A stretch of 64,000 nucleotides of DNA from Ipomoea triloba (taxonomy: Eukaryota; Streptophyta; Magnoliopsida; Solanales; Convolvulaceae). How positions within the stretch are numbered: position 1 is the stretch's first letter; every line of letters begins with the position of its first letter. This document shows positions 56,098 through 64,000 of this stretch, piece after piece. The stretch covers positions 17,216,954-17,280,953 of the forward strand of contig NC_044927.1 of the NCBI RefSeq assembly GCF_003576645.1. The letters are read 5' to 3'. The notes below the pieces were generated by a model. That model did not search any database. It was not told where the DNA came from and worked only from the letters and a program-made list of their open reading frames with translations. Both the position numbers and the translations under genes were made by a program.

Positions 56098-56351
56098 TTA
56101 TTGTGTGGCTCGTGGTCCAAAACGATGTTGTATTAATGTTTTAAAAAAATCTTGCTCTGTGCGCGTAGAATAATAAACATTCTGGAGTAAGATAATGTAT
56201 TTTATGAGTTAGAATAACGTAGTTTATGTATTAGAATAATAAAATTTTTAGAATAAAATAATGTATTTTATGAGTTAGAATAATGTACGTTATGTGTTAG
56301 AATAAATGAATAATGTACTTTATGTGTTTTAGACCGTGATCCACGCAATAA
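56098..56351. mobile_element. Diverged relative of the AATGTAC MITE
   Basis: Ends ATTATTGTGTGG and CCACGCAATAAT match the family ends seen at 26567-26801. The interior again has repeated TAGAATAATGTA(C/T) motifs. It is more diverged than the other copy. Confidence 0.6.
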
Positions 56352-56418
56352 TGACATGTCAACAAGTAGTATTTATTATCTTATTCTAATTAAAATATTT
56401 CAAATAATTTCTTAATTA

Positions 56419-56590
56419 GTTTTTTTTTTGAATACTACTAACTCTATTACAATGCAGTATCGGTTCATAACTACTTTCTCAACCTGTTGAAGCACAAGAG
56501 TAATATTTTTGCCTCTACTGAGGCTCGAACCCACCACCTCCCGTATAAAGGGAAGGGTTTGATGCCATTAGTTAAAAACTCTCTCAACAT
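56419..56590 (-). repeat. Possible SINE
   Basis: Read on the minus strand it contains a B-box-like GGGTTCGAGCC near 56523-56533 and ends in a poly-A run (plus-strand T run at 56420-56429). The A box is weak. Size and layout fit a tRNA-derived SINE. Confidence 0.45.
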
Positions 56591-56597
56591 TTACCTC

Positions 56598-56804
56598 AAA
56601 TTCTTTCCCTCTCCTCAATTTTTTTTCTCAAGCTCTCCCTTTCATTCAACCTTCCCTAGTTTAACCTGTTTTTATTTCTACCTTTCTCTAAACATTTTAC
56701 CTCCTTAAATTCTTTCACTCTCCTCAATTTTTTTTCTCAACCTCTCCCTTTCATTCAACCTTCCCTAGTTTAACCTGTTTTTATTTCTACCTTTCCCTTT
56801 TTAT
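56598..56804 (+). repeat. 109-bp tandem duplication
   Basis: A pyrimidine-rich segment containing CTCTCCTCAATTTTTTTTCT and CCTTCCCTAGTTTAACC is present twice with few differences. Confidence 0.85.
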
Positions 56805-56813
56805 CAGTTACTC

Positions 56814-57166
56814 AGTTAATTCCATTTTTTGTCCTAGACTTATAGGTGTCAATTCACTTTTAATATTTTTTTTTAAAACATTCTCATTGGTCCTAACATT
56901 ATTGTAGCATAACCATTTTTTGTCTTACGTCAATAAATATGTTTAAATGGCATTAAAAATGACGTTATTAACCACTTAAAACCTATCTTTTTTCTTCTTG
57001 GTAATAGAACAATACAAAGGTTCTACGTCTTCAAAAAAATCATATATACATTGATCATACATTCATTAATAACATAAATAATCCATAACTCATTCATATC
57101 ATACTGGAGCAAAAAATGCTACCCAAAATCCAAAATAATAATAATAACAACAACAACAACACGTTA

Positions 57167-57209
<43 letters not shown>

Positions 57210-57474
57210 CTATTATGGAAAAAAAAGGACTGAAAGTAGAGTTACACGTATAAATCTAAGACTAGGACAAAAAAAAAAAAATTAACACTTAAAACTGAAT
57301 AGACCGAAATGTCTTTGTATTTAACGTCATTTAAACGGTTTTATTGACAGTGGATAAAAATGGCAATGTCATAATAATACTAGAACTAAAGGAGGATGAT
57401 TTGAAAAAATAAATAAATAAAAGACCAAAAGTGGTCTAACACTCATAAATCTAAGACCAAAAATAGAATTAACT
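56814..57474. mobile_element. MULE-like inverted-repeat element
   Basis: Ends AGTTAATTCCATTTTTTG and CAAAAATAGAATTAACT are inverted repeats, and further mirrored blocks (GACTTATAGGTGT / ACTCATAAATCT) lie inside. It contains AAT microsatellites. Its right end lies next to the Helitron terminus at 57488. Confidence 0.55.
57134..57208. repeat. (AAT)n/(AAC)n microsatellite
   Basis: AAT repeats interrupted by an AAC tract and one CACGTTAGT. Confidence 0.95.
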
Positions 57475-57500
57475 CCTTTAGTTACTACTAGTATTTACAC

Positions 57501-57515
57501 CCGTGCGGTGCACGG
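57501..57515 (-). terminator. Helitron 3' terminal hairpin
   Basis: Six-bp stem CCGTGC/GCACGG with a 3-base loop, 13 bases from the CTAG end. It serves as the rolling-circle termination signal in this family. Confidence 0.82.
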
Positions 57516-57897
57516 AATGAGTTTGTTATAATATATTAAGAATATTTGAATGGATATACAATTATTTAAATTATAACATCAAATATTATATAGTGCAAGT
57601 GAAGATATGAGTTGGGTCATTTATGTTTGTTAATGTTACCATTGCTTGAATTCGAGTAAATAATTGCTCAAATTAATAGCTAATGTGTAGATGTAGGCAT
57701 GCGGTGTTGTAACTTTAGAGATTTTATATATCATTGTTAGGAATTTTTAGAAATTGGCCCAATGTGCTCGTTCTCTGGCAACTTAGTTATAGTAATGAAT
57801 TGATATCCTAATTCATTTGTATAGATGATATATTTTTTGTCTAGACATATAGCAACTTTATCATTTTGAAAAAAAAACATAATATCATTGATTATAT

Positions 57898-59160
57898 TTA
57901 CACATTATTGAAAACCTCGTTGTAGATGACATTGGAAGTCGCAACACAATCTTGTTTATCCTCGTCTACCGCTAACACCTTCAGACCATTAGGATGACTG
58001 AATCGGGAGAAAGCCATATACAATTGATCGTGACTAAAGACCGTTTTTTTTAGCAATAACCCAACGTGAGTTAGTGTTTGGCATTGGCTTTTGTTTATAG
58101 TCATGGCATATGCAAGCATCAACGGGAATTGTTTACGCTAGAACTTAAAGGGCAATCTCGTATCAGAAGGACTAAGAGACATTCGGGGGATAAGAACTTT
58201 GGTCCCTTCATGTGTCCCATTAACTATTCTTGCTTCGACAATGTGATCTGCCAATCTTGTGATAATGAGCCGCGTTCCGTTACAAAGACCAAGAGAGTGG
58301 TCTATGTTCCGCAAGAACATAACAGGCGCACCGACCTTTAATGTCTAGGAAGACCCGACAATCTCAAACTATTTAAGAATTCAGGAGTGTGCACTTCTGA
58401 TAGATTTTCACCGCCTGATTCTGCCTTACACAAAGAGTCACAACTTAAATATGTTCGTCCTTCTGCAGTATTCATGTCGCACATGTACTGATTAATTTGA
58501 TCAACGACATCTAAAGTCGGCGAGAGGATCGCTCAGCCTTCTAGCTGCGACTCATCAAGCATGCCATATCTCGAGCTTGGGAATGTGCTCTCAACTATAG
58601 TTGCTTTGGGATCGTGTCCACACTTCAACAAAAACCTTGCCGGAATATCGATATCAGATGAACCATTGTTTACAACCCCTGCAATCCCATCTCCGATGTC
58701 TGCAATCCATTTTGAAAACCAATCAACTGTATGTCTATCTTCCTCTGAAGCTAAGGTCCGTAGTCTCAAGTTCTTGGTCAGCCTTAATACCTTGCAATTT
58801 GTCCACAGGTATGAAGAATTAATATTTGCTCCGACAACTTCTCGTCTTGTTGCTTTCGGAATTACAGGTGGGATCTGTCTAAAATCGCCGCCCAAAACGA
58901 CTGTCTTTCCACCAAAAGTCTTTTCAGCACTACCCGGTATAGCGAACCTCTATATGTCCCTCATGGTTTTGTCCAAAGCCTCAAAACAGTATTTGTGCGC
59001 CATCGGTGCTTCATCCCATATTATCAATTTGCTCCTTATTATAAGCTTAGCAAGGTCACTACCTTGCGATATATTGCACGTGGAATCTTCGTTCAAAGAA
59101 AGTGATATAGCAAATCTGGAATGCGTCGTTCTGCCTCCCGGCAACAACAAAGATACTATA
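57898..59160 (-). pseudogene. Helitron Pif1-like helicase, decayed
   Basis: Minus-strand pieces in the order expected of the C-terminal half of a Helitron helicase: SLLLPGGRTTHSRFAI and STCNISQGSDLAKLI near 59150-59050; the Walker B region LIIWDEAPMAHKYCFEALDK; MGGDFRQIPPVIPK at 58895; LRLTKNLRLRT; FLRNIDHSLGLCNGTRLIIT at 58320; and AYAMTINKSQCQTLTHVGL, then VFSHDQLYMAFSRF and GLKVLAVD near 58110-57950. Frame breaks separate the pieces. The Walker A part and the Rep nuclease are absent. The motif usually reading KSQGQT has Cys in place of Gly. Dead copy. Confidence 0.9.
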
Positions 59161-59845
59161 GGATTTCGTGTTTTAATATTATTGTACTTTTAATATTATT
59201 TTATTATTTTAATTGTTTAATGTAAATATTTTGGGCGGGAAATAGGATTTCGTTTTGATGAATTTTGTTTATATATATATATATATATATATATACATAC
59301 ATATATACATATATATACATACATACATATGTATATATACATATATAATACATATGTATATATGTACATATGTATATACATACATATATACATATGTATA
59401 TACATATGTACATGTATATGTACATATGTACATATATATGTACATATATACATATGTATTATATATGTAGATATACATATATGTACATATATATATATAT
59501 TTTGTTTATATATATATATATGTACATATATGTATATATACATATATACATATATGTATATATGTATATATATACATATATATGTATATATGTATGTACA
59601 TGTATATATGTATGTATATATATACATATATATGTATGTATATATATACATACATATGTATGTATATATATACATACATATATATATATATTATAACAAT
59701 GTACTCATCCTAGTGTATAAATTTGTTTTGATGTTATAGGATTTCGTGTTTTAATATTATTGTACTTTTAATATTATTTTATTGTTTTAATTGTTTAATG
59801 TACAATATTTTGGGCGGGAAATAGGATTTCTTTTTGGAGGATTTT

Positions 59846-59904
<59 letters not shown>

Positions 59905-60257
59905 TTATAATAATGTACTAATCCTAATGTATAACAATGTTTTGATGTTATAGGATTTCGTGTTTTAATATTATTGTACTATTAATATTATTGTACTATT
60001 AATATTATTGTATTGTTTTAATTGTTTAATGTAAAATATTTTGGGCGGGAAATAGGATTTCGTTTTGGAGGATTTTGTTTATATATATATATAGATATAG
60101 ATTATAATAATGTACTCATCCTAATGTATAACAATGTTTTGATGTTATAGTATTCCATGTTTTAATATTATTGTACTTTTAATATTATTTTATTATTTTA
60201 ATCGTTTTAATGTACAATATTTTGGGCGGGAAATAGGATTTCGTTTTGGAGGATTTT

Positions 60258-60288
<31 letters not shown>

Positions 60289-60478
60289 GATTATAGATAT
60301 ATATAGATTATAATATTATAATTATAATAACAATGTAGTAATCCTAATGTATAACAATGTTTTGATGTTATAGGATTTCGTGTTTTAATATTATTGTACT
60401 TTTAATATTATTTTATTATTTTGATTGTTTAATGTACAATATTTTGGCGGGAAATAGGATTTCGTTTTGGAGGATTTT

Positions 60479-60535
<57 letters not shown>

Positions 60536-60550
60536 TATAGATATAGATTG
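59157..60550 (+). repeat. (TA)n-bearing satellite, five units
   Basis: Units start TATAGGATTTCGTG (or a close variant) at 59157, 59735, 59949, 60146 and 60369. Each contains TTAATATTATTGTACT, TTTTGGGCGGGAAATAGG (one lacks a G), GGATTTCGTTTTG(G/A), TTTTGTTT, a TA tract of variable length and TAATGTACT(C/A)ATCCTA. Unit length (197-578 bp) varies mainly with the TA tract. The first unit begins exactly where Helitron helicase similarity stops. Confidence 0.9.
59267..59690. repeat. Giant TA/TATG/TACA microsatellite
   Basis: More than 400 bp of TA, TATG and TACATA motifs in the first satellite unit. All long Ile-Tyr-Met frames on both strands come from it. Confidence 0.95.
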
Positions 60551-61734
60551 GGTAATTGTTTGTATTATTTAATTATTTGATTATTAATTAGTATAATATA
60601 ATTAATATGCTTGATGTTTATCTATTAATTATTTAAATATATAGAATGACATAAAAAAAAGATATGTATAGTAATATACTATATTATCGTTCTTTTTTCT
60701 ATAATAATTAATTTGGTTGTTTGCATGTGTATATTTTTAAATAAATAAATATCACTATTTTTTAAATAATTATTTTTTAATAAAAAGTCATATTATTAGT
60801 TTTAAAAACTTATAATATATAAAAATAAATTTATAATGGGGTGTTATTGTGAGGTGCTCCTACCAAGATTTTTTTCAGAGTCCATATACTATATAGGATA
60901 TGCACAGGGATAGTGTTGCTTGCAGAAGCACTCATATCCATATTTTAATCAAGAAAATAAAATATCAAGCATGTTATTATTTTCCTTCTTTAAGAAGTTT
61001 TTAGTTTTTTTTTTTTTTAAGTACTATTGACTCTAAAAGTCAGTTCCGTTGTTTCATTTTGTCTGTTATATTTACTATTTATTGGTCAAATCAACTATGT
61101 CTACATTATTTATTTTCTTTAGTAATTTTAATTATTTTTAAATTTGATTTTTGTGTTTAATAATACTTTTAATGTAATTCCTAAATATATAAATTTTATT
61201 TATTAATACTAAATTTAATATTATAAAAAATTGAATTAAAAATAAATCCAGTCATGCGTGGCCTTAACTTGTTAACCAAACCAGATAAAGAAAATGGTAC
61301 CAAGGAAGTACATAAAGTCAAATACACTCTTCCAGTCTTTTTCAACTTTTATTTTAAATATATAGTCACATTAAATTTCATTTGAAATATCCTCACTCGG
61401 TTCATAGAATTATATTATACACTAATGTGTTGTAATGATTATATTCGAGGTTATAATTACATTTAAAGAATATTTTATACAATTCTTGTAAGGTCAATTC
61501 TCCATCTCCCTACCACTACTGCTTCCGATCCATCTCTTTCCTACATTATCTGCTAGCCTCATAGTTTTTCTAGCTGTGTAAAGGTAGAAAATAATTTACT
61601 TTTATTAATGAACATGAATTTGTTAGTCTTATCATATGAGTTATGTTAATAAAAAATTTACGTAACAATCAAATGCAAAAAGAATTTAATACAATAAGAA
61701 TATGTAATGTTTTAAATATTAAAAAAAAATTCTA
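60551..61734. other. AT-rich region, no gene seen
   Basis: Very AT-rich, with no open frame above background. No element ends recognised. Confidence 0.4.
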
Positions 61735-61850
61735 AAAGCCTTGTGGTCAAGCGGCATAGCTGTGGCTCTCTTAAGTGAGAGGTCATAGGGAGTAATTTTT
61801 ACACCACTTTATATACATAAAATGAAAAATAAAAGAAAAAAAAAGATTTG
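61735..61850 (+). repeat. Possible tRNA-derived SINE
   Basis: GCCTTGTGGTCAAGCGGCAT resembles a Leu/Ser-type tRNA 5' half with an A box. GAGGTCATAGGGAG about 45 bases on could be a worn B box. An A-rich tail ends near 61845. Direct repeats were not identified. Confidence 0.4.
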
Positions 61851-61920
61851 CCATGTTATCAATATAGACCATCCCAAGGTTATTTGCCATGTTATCAATA
61901 TAGACCACCCCAAGGTTATT
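61845..61920 (+). repeat. ~38-bp direct repeat
   Basis: TTTGCCATGTTATCAATATA followed by GACCA(T/C)CCCAAGGTTAT is present twice in a row. Confidence 0.9.
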
Positions 61921-62110
61921 GTCCCAATAAATAGTTACACCGTCGCATTAGCTAGGAATCAAGTAGTTGTTGATGTTAAATGAATTCGAATTTTTCGATG
62001 GTCAAGTTTATCACACATAATTTTTTTGATGCGATTTATTATTTATCTTTCCAATTTAGTTAATCTCGTTGCAGGAGTACATATTTATATATGGGGCTAA
62101 AGCTTTGTCA
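61921..62110. other. Spacer, no gene seen
   Basis: No coding or mobile-element signal recognised between the direct repeat and the microsatellite. Confidence 0.35.
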
Positions 62111-62111
62111 A

Positions 62112-62189
<78 letters not shown>

Positions 62190-62190
62190 G
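62111..62190. repeat. (TA)n(TG)n(TA)n microsatellite
   Basis: TA, TG and TA tracts in succession. The words ATGGGGCTAAAGCT and ATGATGCTAAAGCT flank both sides. Confidence 0.95.
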
Positions 62191-63084
62191 ATGCTAAAGC
62201 TGCAAGAAAAAGGAGAACCAATAAGTTGAACTAGGAGCTTCGGTGGCTAGGAGCCTCATGCAAACAGTTGTTTATATGCATATGAATAAAGCAAACTTGA
62301 AAAATGTGAACTCAAGTGTTGACATAGGTGATTAATCGAGGTTTGACATTCTCTAACAACATATTGAACCTCTTCTCCATAAATTTTATAATTCGTTACA
62401 AAAAAACATAACAAAAGTATCTTTCAATTTCCTTTCTTCATGATTTTCTCATAGGCACTACTTGGTGCTAAAGAACTCGAAATTTCACTACTTGTCGAAG
62501 GGCTTGATAATTGTCATTACGAGTGCGTTTTCATTTAACAACCTAAGCTCTAAGCGGAGATGGGCACAAAGAAATTAGAGGCATAGAAAGTAGAATACCT
62601 AAGTCGTTTAGTAAAAATTAAAGCTCTAAATAGCTAGACTTGCATACCCAAATCTTAGCTAAAATAGGGAGGGAAATCAAGTAGTAGCTTAGGTTAATGG
62701 AGGTGTTGATGAGTGTTTGCTGGAGACAGTTGAAAGGACAAAAATAGCAAGGCAAGATGGACTAAAGTGTTTTGAGAATCGCCCATCCGATCCATTTTTT
62801 GAAATTGAAAGTTTAATTGATTTAATTTGGCCTAGAGAAATTGTGCCGCCAATACATGTGTAAGGAAATTCATGGTCAATTATTTCTATTTTTTACTAAG
62901 TCATTTAATATCAATAACTAAGTATTAAATTTTCTCATACCAAGACAAGTTCGACATAAGAAAATGAGGGGCTAATGTTAGGTAAATTAAATTACCCCTA
63001 GGTTCTTCCCTCTCCTAAGAACTCAACTAAATGCAACCACTGGAATAGTAGAGATGAGCAAGATCTACAGGAAAGACCTAGCTT
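62191..63084. other. Region without supported features
   Basis: Mixed sequence without a coherent frame. It forms the target region into which the LINE fragment at 63099 inserted. Confidence 0.4.
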
Positions 63085-63098
63085 AAGGCTAGAGCTTA

Positions 63099-63362
63099 TG
63101 GTGGTCTTATTGAGGAGATTCGCATGCTTATGGATCAGTTTGAGTTAGTTTCCCTTCGGTTTGTGCATCGTAAATTAAATATGCCGGCACACGTCGTAGC
63201 TAAGAAATCCCTTATGTGATTCTAGCGATGTGTTGGTAGAGTATTCTGATTTTATTCCTGGTTAGTTTTCAAATATGTTTTGTATGACCGTTTGATATCA
63301 ATTGAAGTTGTTTGGTATTCATAAAAAAATAATAATAATAATAAATAATTAAAAAAAAAACA
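63099..63362 (+). mobile_element. 5'-truncated LINE with 14-bp duplication
   Basis: A 264-bp insert encodes the last residues of a plant LINE RNase H-like domain (EEIRMLMDQFELVSLRFVHR, then NMPAHVVAKKS, stop at 63219). A 3' untranslated stretch and an A-rich tail (AATAATAAT... and AAAAAAAAAA) end near 63362. Perfect 14-bp repeats AAGGCTAGAGCTTA flank it at 63085-63098 and 63363-63376. Severe 5' truncation with a poly-A tail is the usual outcome of target-primed reverse transcription. Confidence 0.9.
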
Positions 63363-63376
63363 AAGGCTAGAGCTTA

Positions 63377-63664
63377 GATCTGATGAGATGACCTTAAGAT
63401 CTCCATTCTAGCTTCACCCTCACCAAATAACCAAGGATCTTTCATTTGACCAAAGATCATTCGTTTGCATCCTAACCTCCGAAGTTGAGATCTTCCGGAC
63501 CTATATTTCGAATAATGGTTTACTGTTGATAAGCAGTTAAGGAAGATGATCACTCGAGCTGGGAGCTCTGCTAAATCTCTACCTAGTATCTCCAACGATC
63601 ACGATGATGCCACGGTTAGTTATGCTCAGCAGGTTCTGCCCTAAGGTCATATCAAAATAGAATA
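63377..63664. other. Spacer with a minus-strand open frame, not supported
   Basis: A 73-residue minus-strand frame (63374-63595) is open but starts within the LINE target duplication and has no recognised motif. No gene is called. Confidence 0.4.
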
Positions 63665-64000
63665 TGTTGGTCCCATCTAGAGGGGGATGGATAGACTTGA
63701 ATGGTTTTGAAAACTTTTTCAAAGTGCACAGTGGAAATATAGTTTTAACCTTTAAAAAAAAAAATTGTTTGCACTTAGTTTGATCTTATTAAAAGTTTAG
63801 GCCGGTTTGGTTCAATTAGTATGATAAATAAAGTGCAGTAAGTAAAAGAAAGTGAGAGAGATTTTTGAAATGGTTCGGCCAAAATCTAGCCTACGTCCAC
63901 TCTTCTCCTTGCACTTTAAGGCGGATTGCACAAACACCCTTAGTACAATAAGATCACTTAAGTCTTGAACACAAAGTCAATCTCAAGCGTCTAGGATTTT
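63665..64000 (+). mobile_element. Start of an LTR retrotransposon, cut by window end
   Basis: Begins TGTTGGTCCCATCTAGAGGG, resembling the TGTTGG...AGAGGGGG starts common in plant Copia LTRs. It shares with 30201 the block GAGAGATTTTT(G/A)A(A/G)(A/T)TGGTTC, then GGCC and CCTACGTCCACTCTTC. The remainder is outside the window. Confidence 0.6.

Larger units (their letters stand above)
57488..59160 (-). mobile_element. Helitron 3' portion
   Basis: On the minus strand the element ends with a CCGTGC-ACC-GCACGG hairpin (57501-57515), then TGTAAATA and CTAG at 57488, followed by T. This is the standard Helitron 3' terminus (hairpin, then CTRR before T). Decayed helicase sequence lies inside at 57898-59160. 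The 5' part (TC end, Rep domain) is not seen. To the right the coding sequence runs directly into a satellite array. Confidence 0.82.

Noticed and set aside
58078..59193. Plus-strand frames of up to 210 residues
   Set aside because: Antisense to the Helitron helicase, whose motifs are clear on the minus strand.
59204..59739. Overlapping 70-150-residue frames on both strands
   Set aside because: All are TA/TATG repeat translation.
63374..63595. 73-residue minus-strand frame near the right edge
   Set aside because: Its end overlaps the LINE target duplication and no motif is recognisable.

Overview
This is a gene-poor, AT-rich stretch of a nuclear plant genome, most probably a eudicot. It is built almost entirely of nested mobile elements and tandem repeats. 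The evidence for a plant is the mix of element types: Athila-like and SIRE-like LTR retrotransposons, long solo LTRs with TGTAACACC-type ends, MULE, hAT and CACTA elements carrying captured plant exons, a Helitron, a LINE and SINE-like pieces. I cannot resolve the species. I see no intact host protein-coding gene. Single N bases at 8310, 11196 and 30343 mark assembly joins.

Layout. 0.3-0.8 kb holds a foldback element. About 1.0-12.4 kb is a tandem array with a 1390-bp unit; each unit carries a tRNA-Arg(ACG) gene or relic, and most carry a G-quadruplex-prone, GC-rich terminus resembling a hAT end. Units at the edges are diverged, while those between about 2.4 and 8.3 kb look the same. The array ends in a duplicated MULE MITE fused to a truncated minus-strand Athila-like gag (12.4-13.4 kb). 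This is followed by leader/LTR-related sequence and a complete minus-strand LTR with its primer binding site (14.94-16.3 kb). 16.3-18.8 kb is unassigned. A hAT element with a perfect 8-bp target duplication lies at 19.4-20.1 kb. A CACTA-like element at 20.4-24.1 kb carries exons of a phosphoglycerate mutase. A Pack-MULE at 24.3-25.2 kb carries an exon of a membrane protein.

A solo LTR lies at 25.8-29.5 kb and contains a MITE and a MULE. A decayed minus-strand retroelement protein covers 32.2-34.8 kb. From 38.1 to 51.1 kb is a large SIRE-type Copia element with two LTRs of matching size (about 843 bp), gag, pol and a downstream env-position ORF. It contains two nested solo LTRs: an Athila-like one of 1319 bp with GTTTC duplications, and a 2685-bp one with ATGTC duplications.

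52-64 kb is AT-rich with large microsatellites. It holds a hAT element (52.8-54.2 kb), several MITE-like elements, a Helitron 3' end with a decayed helicase (57.49-59.16 kb), a (TA)n-containing satellite (59.2-60.5 kb), a 5'-truncated LINE with a 14-bp target duplication (63.1-63.4 kb), and the start of an LTR at the right edge.

The sequence is best read as a layered insertion history. The most unusual pieces are the tRNA-Arg array and the two gene-capturing transposons.
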